Below, piece by piece: positions 62,669 through 64,000 of a stretch of 64,000 bases of DNA. Source of the stretch: Anodontia alba (lineage: Eukaryota; Mollusca; Bivalvia; Lucinida; Lucinidae); NCBI GenBank assembly GCA_964016985.1, contig OZ024827.1:74720953-74784952 (forward strand), written 5' to 3'. The position numbers and the translations under genes are program-made. The notes under the pieces were generated by a model. That model had not been told where the DNA came from and did no database searches. It saw only the letters and a list, made by a program, of their open reading frames with translations. The stretch's first letter is position 1. Every line of letters begins with the position of its first letter.

Positions 62669-63012
62669 CAGTGAACCCTCGTTACAACGACAGCATTTGT
62701 TCCCAAAGATGTTGCCATTACAATGAATTTGCTGTTGTAAAGAATCCTTAATGGACAGAATAATATGTAAGAAAGGCCTTGTTTTATTCTTATTTCCTCA
62801 TAGAACATATGTTTTGGATATTTGTTAGAATTGCCTCAGTGAGGCAATTCTAACAAATATTCAAAACATATGTTGCTTGAAGATTTTATGCAATGTTTTT
62901 GCATAATTTCTCATTAACCGTCACCTCTTGAGTGAAGGTTTTGTGACATTCAAATTTTCATTATAATGAATTTTGTCGTTGTATCGAGTGTCAGTATAAA
63001 AAGGGTTGACTG
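62669..63012. mobile_element. TA-flanked MITE with a nested family-A-type palindrome
   Basis: The left end CAGTGAACCCTCGTTACAAC and reversed right end CAGTCAACCCTTTTTATACT share CAGT.AACCCT; inside both is ACAACGACA. TA borders each end. The palindrome at 62805-62880 (GGATATTTGTTAGAATTGCC) is the one at 8340-8390. Confidence 0.82.
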
Positions 63013-63460
63013 TATTTGTGCATGGATATATCATTAGGACATGTCTTTGACTTGATTAGATTTTGGTGACACTGACCCTGTTTTCGAGGTTGGTAGTTAA
63101 CTTAGAATGTTGGAGTTGGGAGTACATCAGTTTTCTCTGAAAACAAATTTCTAGTTCTTTTTTTTTTCTTGATAGTGTGCTTTGACATTTTATCTGAATT
63201 GTTACATAGCCCAAAAAGTCGCAGCAGTAGAAGATAAAATTCTAAGTTTTAATAAAAAAAAAACAAAAACAAAAAAAAAAACAGCCAAATTTAAGAAATT
63301 ATGGATTTTATCTTCTGCTCATTGTTTCTGCAGCAGACAGAAAGTTAAAGGCAGTAGCAATGACACATTCTTTCCATTAATGCAGAAGATTCCAAGGAGC
63401 TAGTCTTAGCCTCAGAATTATATTACACTAGGTTTAATTCATTGCACTGATAGATATTTT
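63013..63460. other. No gene seen
   Basis: Low-complexity A-rich runs near 63253-63285; no repeat family recognised. Confidence 0.45.
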
Positions 63461-63677
63461 AATCTTTAGAGTACCAAGCAAAATTGTAGATGACATTCTT
63501 AATTTTTATTACTATTTTTCAGAGAGAATAAGGCTTGACATTTCACATGAATCATCAACCTAGCAGGCAATTAACATGAAATATCAATCCCAATTTTCTC
63601 TGAAAAAAATATATAAATAAATAAATAAAAGTTAGGCTTCAGTATGTTAAAATTTCGCTTGAACTTTGAGGGTTAAC
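63461..63677. mobile_element. Family B MITE
   Basis: AATCTTTAGAGTACCAAGCA to TTGAACTTTGAGGGTTAA with core GAATAAGGCTTGACATTTCA. Confidence 0.8.
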
Positions 63678-64000
63678 TCTTTGAACTCTGAATGAAAATA
63701 TGAACAAACAGCATTAGGTATGATTTTTCATTTTCTTATTTTTCCATGAAAACAAGACTTGATGTTCCAAGAGAATAAGCAAAACATATTACTTGTTTGT
63801 ATTCTGCAGCATTTAGTTTCAGGAGAAAATTAGACTGACATTTCATGTAAAATGTCTGCTAGGCAGACATTTCACATGAAATATCAAGCCTTATTTTCTC
63901 TGAAAAATATAAAAAATTCAAAATGTTGTCTGCTGCTGGCATTTTTAGGATTAACTCTTTGAATGCTGAATGATTTTTTTTCTTAGTAATTTATTTCAGA
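63673..64000. mobile_element. Family B-like MITE, with a further copy cut by the window end
   Basis: TTAACTCTTTGAACTCTGAA, hairpin GACATTTCATGTAAAATGTC / GACATTTCACATGAAATATC, then GGATTAACTCTTTGAATGCT at 63952, where the same left end starts again. Confidence 0.75.

Noticed and set aside
62385..62751. Overlapping hydrophobic frames as a membrane protein
   Set aside because: Two frames overlap each other in a T-rich stretch with no conserved pattern.

Overview
This window is animal nuclear DNA. It has introns with GT/AG boundaries, tRNA-derived SINEs, microsatellites, a mariner element and two DIRS-type tyrosine-recombinase retrotransposons. The repeat vocabulary (arrays with 'GTGACCTTGACCT', 'GAGCTATAGTGATCAC', 'GTTATGGCCCTTTG') looks like a bivalve mollusc to me. 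That placement is from memory of such genomes, not from a search. About 5% is host coding sequence and most of the rest is mobile or repetitive.

Host genes. On the + strand the last two exons of a tyrosine aminotransferase-like gene (TAT) lie at 3113-4897; the rest of that gene is off the left edge or in exons I could not see. On the - strand a complete five-exon gene for a transmembrane metallophosphoesterase (TMPPE-like, 449 residues) spans 53017 down to 43744. I found no other host gene.

Layout. 1-3000: a long tandem array. 3.1-4.9 kb: end of TAT. 5.8-7.6 kb: a 1.8-kb element with a clean 5-bp target duplication. 8-28.9 kb: a dense field of short fold-back elements (MITEs), a mariner copy at 19.7-21.0 kb, low-complexity tandem regions and SINEs. 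29.1-34.9 kb: a decayed DIRS-type retrotransposon (called DIRS-B here, + strand) with several other elements inserted in it. 35.5-42.1 kb: a nearly intact DIRS-type retrotransposon (DIRS-A, - strand) with inverted terminal repeats and an internal complementary region. 43.7-53.0 kb: the TMPPE-like gene, its introns packed with MITEs, a 1.1-kb minisatellite and a 181-bp tandem array. 53.9-55.0 kb: a terminal-inverted-repeat element that carries a broken coding fragment. 55-64 kb: more MITEs, SINEs, a LINE 3' remnant and microsatellites.

Repeat names used below. Family A: palindrome around GGGTACTCATTAGAAGTGCC. Family B: ends TTAACCCTTAAAGCGCC. Family C: ends TTAACACT with CAGCAGATGAC inside. 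Family D: ends TTAACCCTAGTCCTGCTGAA. Family E: ends TTAACCCATTTTAGCC. Family F: GGCCCAGTTGTTCAAA ends flanked by CTG. Family G: ends CAGTCGACTCTCGTTATCT. Family H: ends CACTACAACCTCTTTATAAC. Family I: ends TACCGTATTC. Family J: family-B-like ends with the core of family D. SINE-1: tRNA-headed element ending in AACACAAACAAA. SINE-2: tRNA-headed element with a poly(A) tail. Repeat borders are read by eye and are good to about 10 bases unless a target-site duplication is given.
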